Of a stretch of 64,000 nt of DNA, positions 35,846-43,614 are shown piece after piece. The notes under the pieces are model-generated. The model was not told where the DNA came from. It saw only the letters and a list, made by a program, of their open reading frames with translations, and searched no databases. Source of the DNA: Clostridium sp. 'White wine YQ' (GTDB taxonomy: Bacteria > Bacillota > Clostridia > Clostridiales > Clostridiaceae); NCBI RefSeq assembly GCF_028728205.1, contig NZ_JAQYUU010000003.1, positions 248,001-312,000 of the forward strand, read 5' to 3'. Position 1 is the stretch's first letter; the number at the start of each line of letters is the position of its first letter. Position numbers and translations under genes: made by a program.

Positions 35846-36901
35846 CTAAATATATCCTTTAAAAATAACATCATTTCCTACAATCTCATGTTTAACATTT
35901 CTTAGTACAATAGCATCTTTCATTCTTTCAATTCCAACTCCTCCAACAGGAGTTATTGCATCTTTACCACCAATAATCTTTGGTGCAATTGCTGCATATA
36001 CCTTGTTTACAACTCCACTTTCAAAGGCTGATGCCAGTACTGAACTTCCACCCTCAATATAGAGAGAATCAATTTTCATTTCTCCTAAAGCTTTAACTAT
36101 ATCCGTAAACTCTATTCTATTATTTTTTTCTTTTATCTTAATTAACTGTACTCCTTTATTAACTAAAAACTTTTCTTTATCTTCTGGAATATTAATCGAA
36201 GAAATAATTACTGTTTTAGTATCTCTATCTACCTTTAAGACATTTGCTTCAGGCGATATATCACCATACTTAGATAATATTACTCTTAAAGGATTAGATA
36301 TTTGAACACCTTCTAATCTTGTAGTAAGCATAGGATTGTCCTGCCTTACAGTATTTTCTCCTACCATAATTGCCGCTACTCTTTGCCTTAAATGATGGAC
36401 AAATCTCAAGCTTTCTTCTCCACTTATCCATTTAGAATCTCCAGTTTTAGTTGCTAACTTTCCATCCAAAGTCATTGCCCACTTTGTAAATACAAAAGGA
36501 GTTTTAAACAATGTATAATGCTTATAGATTTCATTTAGCTCTTCACATTCTTCCTTTAGCATGCCGACATTAACCTCAATGCCACTTGATATAAACTTTT
36601 CTATATTACTTTTAGTTTTATCTGGATTTAACATTCCAATATATAATTTTTTTATTCCACTACTAACTATTATATCAAACTCCGGTTCAAGGTTTATATA
36701 TAATTCTGCTCCATCTATTTCTTCCTTTGTGGTAGATAATATTTCTTCTATTGCAGATGGAGATCCATACTCTTTGTGATACCCTTCACCTATGACTCTA
36801 TTATCTTTTACTAATACTGCTCCAACTAATGGATCTGGATTTACAAAACCTACAGCTTTTTCTGCAAGTTCAATAGCTCTCTTCATATAGAATTCTTTCA
36901 T
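35846..36901 (-). CDS. ribD: RibD-like protein: intact reductase, deaminase site lost
   Basis: The 351-residue protein aligns end to end with RibD. In the N-terminal deaminase half the Zn/catalytic motif HAE reads SAI (YGSPSAIEEIL). The PCC...PPC loop is deleted, so LEPCCH...PPC becomes LEPEFDII. No Zn can be held. The reductase half keeps TKWAMTLDGKLAT, GDSKWISG, RQDNPMLTTRL and LYIEGGSSVLASAF. It should reduce the ribosyl side chain but not deaminate the ring. It is first in a two-gene operon; ribE and ribH are absent and there is no FMN riboswitch. A Fur-like box lies upstream. Confidence 0.88.
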   Translation of the reverse strand: MKEFYMKRAIELAEKAVGFVNPDPLVGAVLVKDNRVIGEGYHKEYGSPSAIEEILSTTKEEIDGAELYINLEPEFDIIVSSGIKKLYIGMLNPDKTKSNIEKFISSGIEVNVGMLKEECEELNEIYKHYTLFKTPFVFTKWAMTLDGKLATKTGDSKWISGEESLRFVHHLRQRVAAIMVGENTVRQDNPMLTTRLEGVQISNPLRVILSKYGDISPEANVLKVDRDTKTVIISSINIPEDKEKFLVNKGVQLIKIKEKNNRIEFTDIVKALGEMKIDSLYIEGGSSVLASAFESGVVNKVYAAIAPKIIGGKDAITPVGGVGIERMKDAIVLRNVKHEIVGNDVIFKGYI

Positions 36902-36947
36902 AACTTCATCCCCCCAAAGAATTCAAAAATTCACTAATATTTTACTT

Positions 36948-36976
36948 AATGTAGCACATGAAAATTTTGCTGTCAA
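36948..36976 (-). promoter_or_regulatory. Promoter of the rib-like operon
   Basis: On the minus strand a perfect TTGACA (36976-36971), a 17-base spacer and TACATT (36953-36948) precede the RibD-like gene by about 45 bases. Confidence 0.7.
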
Positions 36977-36982
36977 GTTATT

Positions 36983-36997
36983 TGATAATTATTATCA
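36983..36997 (-). promoter_or_regulatory. Fur-box-like palindrome upstream of the rib-like operon
   Basis: TGATAATTATTATCA matches the 7-1-7 Fur core TGATAATNATTATCA at every position. It ends six bases upstream of the TTGACA box. Iron control is therefore likely. Confidence 0.65.
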
Positions 36998-37008
36998 CCT
37001 AATTCAAC

Positions 37009-38895
37009 TTATTCATTTATCGCTACCCACTTCTCTAGAAGCGTATCTAACTTTTCTTGTAAGTCTTCCTTTATGGAAAGATATTTATTAAGCTCTTCAT
37101 AATCACTTCCTAAAGAACTCATTCTAGTATCTACATCTGTTATTTCCTTCTCAATTTCATTTATATTATTCTCCAACTCTTCTATTTGCCTCTTACTTGG
37201 GGTGCTCTCTTTTGTTCTATAAGGCTTCTTTATGGATTCTTCTTTCTTAATAAGTTCTTGACCTACTTTTATTGAATTTTCATCTTTCTTTATCTTGTAG
37301 TAATCAAAATTTCCTTCATAACTAATAAACTTCTTGTCATTAAGCTCAACAATCCTACTACCAATTTTATTTATAAAGTATCTATCATGGGATATAAAAA
37401 ATATAGTCCCCTGAAAATCTTCTAGTGCCTCTTCTAAGGTTTCTATAGAATCAATGTCTAAATGATTCGTAGGTTCATCTAATATCAATAAATTAACATC
37501 CTTAAATAGAAGTTTGCTTAACATCAATCTAGTTTTTTCTCCTCCGGATAAACTTCCAACCTTTTTATAAACACTCTCTCCAAAAAACATGAATCTCGCT
37601 AGGTATTCTCTTGCCTTCCCTTCCAAGATCTGAATATCTTCTCTAAAACACTCTAGTATTGTTGCATTATCATTATTAAATTCAATATTTTGTGGTAAAT
37701 AAGTTGCTCTTACACTTTCGCCTAATTTTATTATTCCGCTATCAATATCCTCATATCCTAATAAAATTTTTAAAAATGTTGATTTCCCACATCCATTTGC
37801 ACCAATTAAGGCAACTTTTTCTCCATATGAAACATTAAACTCTCCATTAATAAATAGCTCCTTATCCCCAAAGGTCTTGCGGGCTTCTCTAACTTTAATT
37901 ACTTCTTCCCCTGATCTTTCTTCTAGCATCAGATTAAGCTTGATATTTTTTCTATTTAAATTAGGTTTATGAACTTTATCTATTTTATCTAATCTTTTTT
38001 GCATACTAGCTGCTCTTCTAAAAAACTTACCATTATCTCCTCTGATAGCCCAATCTCTTAAATTCTTTATAGACTTTTCCATTTGGTCTATCTTTTTTTG
38101 CTGGTCACTATATGCTTGATACTGCAAAAGTAGATCTTCATCCTTCTTTTTTACATACGCAGAGTAATTTCCTTGATAAGCAGTGCTTTTATTATCTTCT
38201 AATTCCACTATACTAGTAGCCACCTTATCTAAAAAATACCTATCATGGGATACTATAATAATAGTTCCGCTGTATTGCTTTATATACCCTTCAAGCCATT
38301 CTAATGACTCCATATCTAAGTGATTAGTTGGTTCATCTAAAAGCAGTATATCAGGGTTTTCTAGTAGTATCTTCCCTAACATTACCGTGGTTTTTTCTCC
38401 TCCACTTAATATACTAAATGGCTTATTTAACATGTCATCACTTAGCTTAAGCCCCTGAGAAACCTTATTTAGTTTTTCTTCCTTATCATATCCGCCCAAG
38501 GTCTCATATTTCTGTTGTACTTCACTATACTGCTTAAACACCTTTTCTAATTCCTTTTCGCTGGAATTACTCATTTTCTCTTCTAAATCAGTTATATCTG
38601 TTTCCAGCTTATTTATCTCTATAAATGCAGTATTTAACGCATCTCTTCCTGTATATTCCTCTGGATAATTAGGTATTTGCTTTAAGTATCCTACTTTTGC
38701 ACCTTTTCTAATACTTAAGGTTCCACCATCAATTTCTTCATGACCTGATATTATTTCTAATATGGTGCTTTTCCCGCTTCCATTTCTCCCCACTAATCCT
38801 ATTCTTTCTCCCTTGTGTACCTCAAAGCTTACTGACTCCAAAACTAAGTTGGCTCCGTAATACTTAACTAATTCTTTTAAAGCTATTTCTATCAT
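37009..38895 (-). CDS. ABC-F family ATPase, possibly ribosome-protection type
   Basis: The 628-residue protein has two ATPase domains and no membrane helices: Walker A GRNGSGKST and GANGCGKST, two LSGGEKT signatures, two LLILDEPTNHLD boxes, and an interdomain linker (about 235-315) of the P-site tRNA-interaction type, ending with a C-terminal coiled coil. ABC-F proteins act on the ribosome; some give lincosamide, pleuromutilin or streptogramin resistance (VmlR, CplR), others are housekeeping (YdiF, Uup). The leader ORF plus tandem hairpins upstream argue for an antibiotic-inducible resistance member. It is transcribed alone. Confidence 0.9.
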   Translation of the reverse strand: MIEIALKELVKYYGANLVLESVSFEVHKGERIGLVGRNGSGKSTILEIISGHEEIDGGTLSIRKGAKVGYLKQIPNYPEEYTGRDALNTAFIEINKLETDITDLEEKMSNSSEKELEKVFKQYSEVQQKYETLGGYDKEEKLNKVSQGLKLSDDMLNKPFSILSGGEKTTVMLGKILLENPDILLLDEPTNHLDMESLEWLEGYIKQYSGTIIIVSHDRYFLDKVATSIVELEDNKSTAYQGNYSAYVKKKDEDLLLQYQAYSDQQKKIDQMEKSIKNLRDWAIRGDNGKFFRRAASMQKRLDKIDKVHKPNLNRKNIKLNLMLEERSGEEVIKVREARKTFGDKELFINGEFNVSYGEKVALIGANGCGKSTFLKILLGYEDIDSGIIKLGESVRATYLPQNIEFNNDNATILECFREDIQILEGKAREYLARFMFFGESVYKKVGSLSGGEKTRLMLSKLLFKDVNLLILDEPTNHLDIDSIETLEEALEDFQGTIFFISHDRYFINKIGSRIVELNDKKFISYEGNFDYYKIKKDENSIKVGQELIKKEESIKKPYRTKESTPSKRQIEELENNINEIEKEITDVDTRMSSLGSDYEELNKYLSIKEDLQEKLDTLLEKWVAINE

Positions 38896-38904
38896 ATTTC
38901 TCTT

Positions 38905-38956
38905 CCTTTCTTAAATCAGGTAGGTGCTACTTTCCGGATCCATGTTTTAAGAAAGG
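38905..38956 (-). promoter_or_regulatory. Hairpin covering the ribosome site of the ABC-F gene
   Basis: Eleven-base perfect arms lie at 38905-38915 and 38946-38956. The proximal arm includes the AAGAAAGG part of the ribosome site, just before the ATG at 38895, so the stem could block translation. Confidence 0.55.
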
Positions 38957-38974
38957 TTTTTATTTATATAAAAC

Positions 38975-39008
38975 AAAAAATCCAGACAAGTAAACTCCTG
39001 CCAGGATT
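38975..39008 (-). terminator. Leader terminator 3 of the ABC-F gene
   Basis: AATCC and GGATT outer arms (38979-38983, 39004-39008), with inner pairing GGCA/TGTC, are followed by TTTTTTG on the minus strand. Confidence 0.6.
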
Positions 39009-39012
39009 CCAT

Positions 39013-39040
39013 AAAAAAGTATACACTAAGCCATATACTT
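39013..39040 (-). terminator. Leader terminator 2 of the ABC-F gene
   Basis: AAGTATA and TATACTT arms (39017-39023, 39034-39040) are followed by six Ts on the minus strand. The stem is weak. Confidence 0.45.
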
Positions 39041-39050
39041 ATATTCATAT

Positions 39051-39078
39051 AAAAACCGGGCAAGACCACCTTACCCGG
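39051..39078 (-). terminator. Leader terminator 1 of the ABC-F gene
   Basis: Arms CCGGGCAAG (39056-39064) and CTTACCCGG (39070-39078) pair with one mismatch and are followed by TTTTT on the minus strand. It begins about 50 bases after the stop of the upstream ORF. Confidence 0.8.
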
Positions 39079-39127
39079 ATATCATTTCTTTTAATATAAT
39101 ATATCTGGTTATAGATGAATTACTTGC

Positions 39128-39244
39128 TTAATGTTGAATATATACAATTTTAGACGCACTTATCCCGTTAAATAAAGAATTTGCTGAAATTCTTACAGAT
39201 ATTGCTCTAATTTTGTTCATTCTATCAACATAGCAATTATTCAT
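39128..39244 (-). CDS. 38-codon leader ORF upstream of ABC-F
   Basis: On the minus strand an ATG at 39244 follows a perfect AAGGAGG site and opens a 38-residue frame (begins MNNCYVDRMNKIRAI, ends KIVYIQH) ending in TAA at 39128. It lies between a strong promoter (39276-39304) and three terminator-like hairpins that precede the ABC-F gene. This is the arrangement of ribosome-mediated attenuation at antibiotic-resistance genes: a drug-stalled ribosome on the leader changes folding downstream. No protein function is claimed. Confidence 0.7.
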   Translation of the reverse strand: MNNCYVDRMNKIRAISVRISANSLFNGISASKIVYIQH

Positions 39245-39275
39245 TTTCTATCCTCCTTCTGATATATTTACTAAA

Positions 39276-39304
39276 ATTATACTGTAAAATTTTAGATATA
39301 TCAA
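39276..39304 (-). promoter_or_regulatory. Promoter of the leader ORF / ABC-F unit
   Basis: TTGATA (39304-39299), a 17-base spacer and TATAAT (39281-39276) on the minus strand, about 25 bases before the leader ORF ribosome site. Confidence 0.75.
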
Positions 39305-39386
39305 CAATATATTTAAAAACATAAAATTTTTATATCTGTACATTATATAATTTATATCTATATTTTGTTCATGAGGGGCTAATATT

Positions 39387-40073
39387 ATGACTAAAAAATC
39401 ACTTGTGAAGTTATTTATTTATACGAATTTTATCCTATATTTTTTATTCCTATTAATTGATTTATATAATAAAGGGTCTTATAACTATGTTTCTATTTGC
39501 TTAAAATACTCTACCATTTTACTTTGCTTTGTCTTAAGTTTATTTATAGGAAATGATTGTGTTAATAAAAGGGATCTGTTATTTGTGCAAACTGCTAGAT
39601 TTTTTACTCTTTTATCTGATTTATACCTTGTTCTTTCTGGCAAGCTATTCTTAGGAATATTCTTTTTTATATTAGTTCAGTACTCATACCTATTTAGATT
39701 TTTAGCTAAAAAATCTTTAATTCTTATATCAATCTTAATATCATTGTTTTTTATACCAATATTTATATTACTTTCTTATAGATTCCGTGGCATAAGCTTA
39801 TTTATAATTGCTCTATATTACGGAATATTATTACTAACAAACCTGATAATAGCCTCAATAAAATACAAATACCACCAGTTAATCTTCTGGGGAATACTCT
39901 TGTTTTGTTTATGCGATATTAATGTTGCTCTATATAACTTAAGCTCCAACTTCAATTTTAATGGTATAAGCTTTATTCCATTTGGATTTCTAATTTGGCT
40001 TTTTTATTTTCCATCACAATTACTTCTTACCCTTAGCGGATTTAAATCTAGCTATTTAGAAGAATTATTTTAA
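39387..40073 (+). CDS. Multi-spanning membrane protein, YhhN-like
   Basis: The 228-residue protein has about eight hydrophobic helices. The stretch with TLLSDLYLVLSGKLFLG, then QYSYLFRF, recalls the YhhN (TMEM86/lysoplasmalogenase) family, where a similar Asp-bearing helix is followed by a Q-x2-Y helix. The match is weak. Its end overlaps the end of the convergent desaturase gene by nine bases. Both could act on membrane lipids, but this is only inference. Confidence 0.6.
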   Translation: MTKKSLVKLFIYTNFILYFLFLLIDLYNKGSYNYVSICLKYSTILLCFVLSLFIGNDCVNKRDLLFVQTARFFTLLSDLYLVLSGKLFLGIFFFILVQYSYLFRFLAKKSLILISILISLFFIPIFILLSYRFRGISLFIIALYYGILLLTNLIIASIKYKYHQLIFWGILLFCLCDINVALYNLSSNFNFNGISFIPFGFLIWLFYFPSQLLLTLSGFKSSYLEELF

Positions 40074-41084
40074 ATCTTTATATAGAGTGTTGTATATTTT
40101 CCCCTTCTCTGGATCTATAAGATTAACCTCTTTATAATATATCCTAGGAGTTTTCCATAATGAAATTAATGCTGAAGATAAACTCATTTCATTATATCTC
40201 TCTGGCCAATGTTTAAGTATATGTTGTTTAATTAATGGGTAGTACTTAGGATTCATTCTAGGAAATAAGTGATGCTCTGTATGATATGAAAAGTTAAAGT
40301 GTAAAATATCAATCCATTTAGGAACCCTTACTGATAAGCTATTAATCAAAGGGTCATTTATATCTACTAGAGGATTTAATCTATGATTTGTTGATATATA
40401 TGCCATTACTATAAAGTTTCCTATCATCGCCGGTAATAGATAAATAAATGTCCACTTAGTTACTCCTACATAAAATAATAATCCTATCCAGACTGTCCAA
40501 GGTACTATGAATTGTACCCAAAGTGTCAATTTCCCTTTTTCTTTTATATCTATAATATATTCCACAAACATTCTTGTTGAATGAATTGTAAAAGTAATGC
40601 TTAATGATATAAAGCTAAAAAGAGACCTTAATTGTAAAGGAATTTTATATATTAATATTATAAATGGTCTTTTTAAATACTTCTCTAAACTCATCCACGC
40701 ATCTGGATCCTTTTCTTCGTTTTGAGTATAGGCATGATGATTCATATTATGCCACTTTACCCAAAGTTTCGGCCCAACACTAAGAGGGAAAAAAGCAATA
40801 GCACCCAAGAAATTTTTAAGCCAAACAGTTTTAACTACTGACCCATGAAGAATTTCATGTCCTAAAAATCCCATTGCTGCAAAGCTAAATCCTAGTATAA
40901 TTGATATCATAAAGTTACTGATTAAATTCATCTTTGTTAAAACTATAAGTAATATTCCTGTTATTATAACTACAGCATACGCAAGCCCTCCCAATAGTCT
41001 AGTGGGAACAGTTTTAAATACCTTCTTAGGTAACTCAGGAATTATTTTACTTGCATACCAACTTATATTATGAAGATTATTCAT
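40065..41084 (-). CDS. Membrane fatty acid desaturase
   Basis: The protein (about 339 aa) has four or so membrane helices and three His boxes: HEILHG, HNMNHHAYT and HTEHHLFP. These hold the di-iron centre of acyl-lipid or acyl-CoA desaturases, which need O2 and an electron donor. Such an enzyme is unexpected in an anaerobe. Two ATGs lie six bases apart; GAGGTG spacing favours 41084 over 41090. A Fur-box-like site and a small palindrome lie upstream. Confidence 0.88.
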   Translation of the reverse strand: MNNLHNISWYASKIIPELPKKVFKTVPTRLLGGLAYAVVIITGILLIVLTKMNLISNFMISIILGFSFAAMGFLGHEILHGSVVKTVWLKNFLGAIAFFPLSVGPKLWVKWHNMNHHAYTQNEEKDPDAWMSLEKYLKRPFIILIYKIPLQLRSLFSFISLSITFTIHSTRMFVEYIIDIKEKGKLTLWVQFIVPWTVWIGLLFYVGVTKWTFIYLLPAMIGNFIVMAYISTNHRLNPLVDINDPLINSLSVRVPKWIDILHFNFSYHTEHHLFPRMNPKYYPLIKQHILKHWPERYNEMSLSSALISLWKTPRIYYKEVNLIDPEKGKIYNTLYKDLK

Positions 41085-41156
41085 TGTCATTTCACCTCTT
41101 GAAAATTAAAATTCCAGCTAATACTTTGATTATCAAAGTATTAACCTTTAATTATA

Positions 41157-41171
41157 TGATAATTATTTTCA
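41157..41171 (-). promoter_or_regulatory. Fur-box-like site upstream of the desaturase
   Basis: TGATAATTATTTTCA matches TGATAATNATTATCA at 13 of 14 fixed positions. A second AT-rich palindrome (AATAATTATT) lies at 41183-41192. A perfect 10-base-arm palindrome AATACTTTGA/TCAAAGTATT is at about 41120-41142, nearer the gene. Confidence 0.5.
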
Positions 41172-41255
41172 ATCATTGTGTCAATAATTATTATCTATTA
41201 ATATATAATATCACTTGTCTCTGTAATTTATTCCTGTTTTTTAATAACTACTAGA

Positions 41256-41310
41256 AAACTGTTTGCAGGAAGTGTTGATGAAACTCATCAACACTTCCTG
41301 CAAACAGTTT
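41256..41310. repeat. Perfect palindrome resembling joined transposon ends
   Basis: Two 26-base arms (41256-41281 and 41285-41310) are perfectly complementary around a three-base centre. Each arm holds TGTTTGCAGGAAGTGTTGAT, which matches the left end of the IS1595-like element (56633-56652) at 18 of 20 bases. It may be a MITE-like remnant or a solo pair of inverted ends. No T-run follows, so it is not a typical terminator. Confidence 0.65.
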
Positions 41311-41340
41311 AGTAATACAAAAAATATCTATAACTTACTA

Positions 41341-41386
41341 TTAAAAGAGCCAAGCCCCACATTCAATAAAAGTGTTGCTTGGCCAT
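41341..41386 (-). terminator. Terminator after the ABC-2 exporter operon
   Basis: Arms 41348-41355 and 41377-41384 (AGCCAAGC, GCTTGGCC) are followed by TCTTTTAA on the minus strand. Confidence 0.65.
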
Positions 41387-41392
41387 TATTTT

Positions 41393-42469
41393 TTATTCTA
41401 CAAAATTCTTAACTTTAAAGGTACCTGCTGTAAACAAAACTACTGCGAATAAGATTACTACTATTGATAACCACGCATTACCTGTATTTATAGATTGTAA
41501 TGCCCAATATTGTGGTGTGAATTTTGAAAAAACAGTTATACTTTTAGGCAAATATTCGATTGGCATGAAGCTTCCTCCAATAAAGCAAGTAACCGAAATA
41601 ACTATTTGTAATACTGCTTGTAACATACTCTCATTCTTAATTATTCTTGATACAAATACACCAAGACTTAAGGATACTAATGATAATGCTGCTATATTAA
41701 TTAATATAACTGGTGCTTCAGAAGGATCTCCTAATGAGTTTATAGTTAAGTTTGCTAGATATACAATCCCATATCCTATTGTGGCTAAAACAAACATTGC
41801 CACTAAAACTCCGCCAATTATGGTTTTTGAGGTATTTGAGGTAGTAAAGCTTCTTGATAAAATATTCTGTTTCTTAAGTCCTAAAAGTTCTATTGTTATT
41901 CCTATAGCTCCAAACAGTACAAAGCTTATTATCATATTTAGCATTACTATGTCCCCAGTTGTTTTTGCATTTTTACCAGTAACTTCTATATTAGATTTAT
42001 TATAACTTAAATCTTCTAAGGAAACTTTTTGTCCACTCTTTTCAAAATTTTCTCTCAAAAGCATTTTTGTAACTATTGAATTAGCATTAAACTCAAAATT
42101 ACTTTGTCCACCACTTTCTAACTTTACAGCTTGAATTTGTGGCTTTTCTCCCTTAGATATCTCCTCAGTAAAATTCTCTGGAATTTCATAGTATACTGAG
42201 ATTTGTTTTTTCTTTAGTTTTTCAATTCCTTCTTCTTTAGAATATTCTTTAATCGAATTACTCTTACTATACTCCTTTATAAACTCACTTCCATAGCTTC
42301 CCTTGTCATTATTTACTATAATACTTTGATTATCACTACTTGAAAATTTATTAAAAGCATAACCTAGTGCTAAAGTCAAAGTTAGCGGTATTAAAAAGCT
42401 TACAGCAAGATTTCTTTTATTTTTTAACATTCTTTTTAGGTTGCTTTTTAGTATTATTAAGAATCTCAT
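41393..42469 (-). CDS. ABC-2 type permease
   Basis: The 358-residue protein has an N-terminal helix (about 20-36), a long extracellular part (about 37-170), and five more helices at the C-terminal half (LLNMIISFVLFGAIG and on). This is the YhgE/NatB/DrrB-like ABC-2 layout. It pairs with the second permease at 42472 and the ATPase at 43614, with gaps of two or fewer bases. Export of an antimicrobial or lipid is likely; the substrate is unknown. Confidence 0.88.
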   Translation of the reverse strand: MRFLIILKSNLKRMLKNKRNLAVSFLIPLTLTLALGYAFNKFSSSDNQSIIVNNDKGSYGSEFIKEYSKSNSIKEYSKEEGIEKLKKKQISVYYEIPENFTEEISKGEKPQIQAVKLESGGQSNFEFNANSIVTKMLLRENFEKSGQKVSLEDLSYNKSNIEVTGKNAKTTGDIVMLNMIISFVLFGAIGITIELLGLKKQNILSRSFTTSNTSKTIIGGVLVAMFVLATIGYGIVYLANLTINSLGDPSEAPVILINIAALSLVSLSLGVFVSRIIKNESMLQAVLQIVISVTCFIGGSFMPIEYLPKSITVFSKFTPQYWALQSINTGNAWLSIVVILFAVVLFTAGTFKVKNFVE

Positions 42470-42471
42470 AA

Positions 42472-43614
42472 CTAATCCTCCCAGCTAGTTTTAACTTTAA
42501 TTGTACTGATTGCTAATAAACATACTGATAACCCGATCATTACTACTATTTGAGTTAATGCTCCACTATAGCTTCCAGTTATAGATAGTCCTTTATATGC
42601 ATTTAATATAAGTGAATTAGGTGCAAAGTTAGAAAGTACTTGAAGAACTTTAACCTCCATAATGTCAGCGCTATAGAATACTCCACCAAATATCATTGGT
42701 AAGAAAATCAATATAGTCATTACTCCATTTGCAACTTTATCACTTTTAACTAATGCTATTATTGCTCCTATTACAGTAGCCTCAAGGATGCTTTGAAGGA
42801 ATATTATCATTAGCAAGCATAGGTAATTTCCTGTAAATGCTGTTCCTAAAAATCTATTTATAGTTACATAAAGTATATTAATAACAAATGCCATAATTGC
42901 TGTAAAGCTTACATATCCATAGAAGTAATCTAATTTGCTATTCGGTGTGGAAAATACTCTTTTCAATATTCCCTTTTTTCTTTCATTATAGAATCCCTTA
43001 ATTAATAAACTAATAAGCATAATTGAAGTGAAGCTAAATAATGATATTGTATAATATTCTCTTGAACCTAGAGTTCTATAGCCTTCTACTATCTTTTCTT
43101 TTACAGCTGGTGTATTAGAGTTCTTTTGTAAGCTCGTAATGATCTTGCTTGTCACTTGATTTTTATCCATAGGTGACAAATTAAGTTTATCAACGTTTGT
43201 TTGAATTATTTTATACTGATTTATACTTTCACTAAATTCTTTCATAAAGGTTTTTATCATTTCAGTATCACTATCTGAGCCTTTTAACTTTTGTATATTT
43301 ACATCATTGAAATCCTTACTGATTGTTACTTTACACTTAAAATCATCAGTGGCATCACTATTAATAAAGTCCTTTACTTCTTTATTTTTTAGAATAGACG
43401 TTAATACTTCTCCTTCATTACTCCCTTTATCATAATTAATTTCAACCTTTATAGGCTCAAAAGCACTTTTTCCAGTAAACATATCCTCTTCCATGATTCC
43501 ATAAATATATGCCATTACCATAGGGAAAAGGAAGAAAGCTATAATAATTGTCATTTTATTTGTATTAATGTAGGATAATAAGTTTCTTTTTATATGAGGA
43601 AATAATTTCATCAC
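42472..43614 (-). CDS. ABC-2 type permease
   Basis: The 380-residue protein has the same layout as its neighbour: one N-terminal helix (about 22-38), an extracellular domain, then five C-terminal helices starting at YTISLFSFTSIMLISLLIKG. It overlaps the ATPase stop by one base and should form a heterodimeric channel with the 41393 protein. Confidence 0.88.
   Translation of the reverse strand: MMKLFPHIKRNLLSYINTNKMTIIIAFFLFPMVMAYIYGIMEEDMFTGKSAFEPIKVEINYDKGSNEGEVLTSILKNKEVKDFINSDATDDFKCKVTISKDFNDVNIQKLKGSDSDTEMIKTFMKEFSESINQYKIIQTNVDKLNLSPMDKNQVTSKIITSLQKNSNTPAVKEKIVEGYRTLGSREYYTISLFSFTSIMLISLLIKGFYNERKKGILKRVFSTPNSKLDYFYGYVSFTAIMAFVINILYVTINRFLGTAFTGNYLCLLMIIFLQSILEATVIGAIIALVKSDKVANGVMTILIFLPMIFGGVFYSADIMEVKVLQVLSNFAPNSLILNAYKGLSITGSYSGALTQIVVMIGLSVCLLAISTIKVKTSWED

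Noticed and set aside
34637-36901. Sequencing error as the cause of the missing RibD and RibB residues
   Set aside because: Both frames are whole over their full length. The changes are separate in-frame substitutions and one clean in-frame loop deletion, not a shifted segment.
36902-37008. FMN riboswitch upstream of the rib-like operon
   Set aside because: The leader is far too short and has none of the conserved FMN aptamer segments.
41379-42005. Long plus-strand open frame (208 codons) opposite the ABC-2 permease gene
   Set aside because: It is the antisense shadow of 41393-42469, has no ribosome site and gives a low-quality protein.
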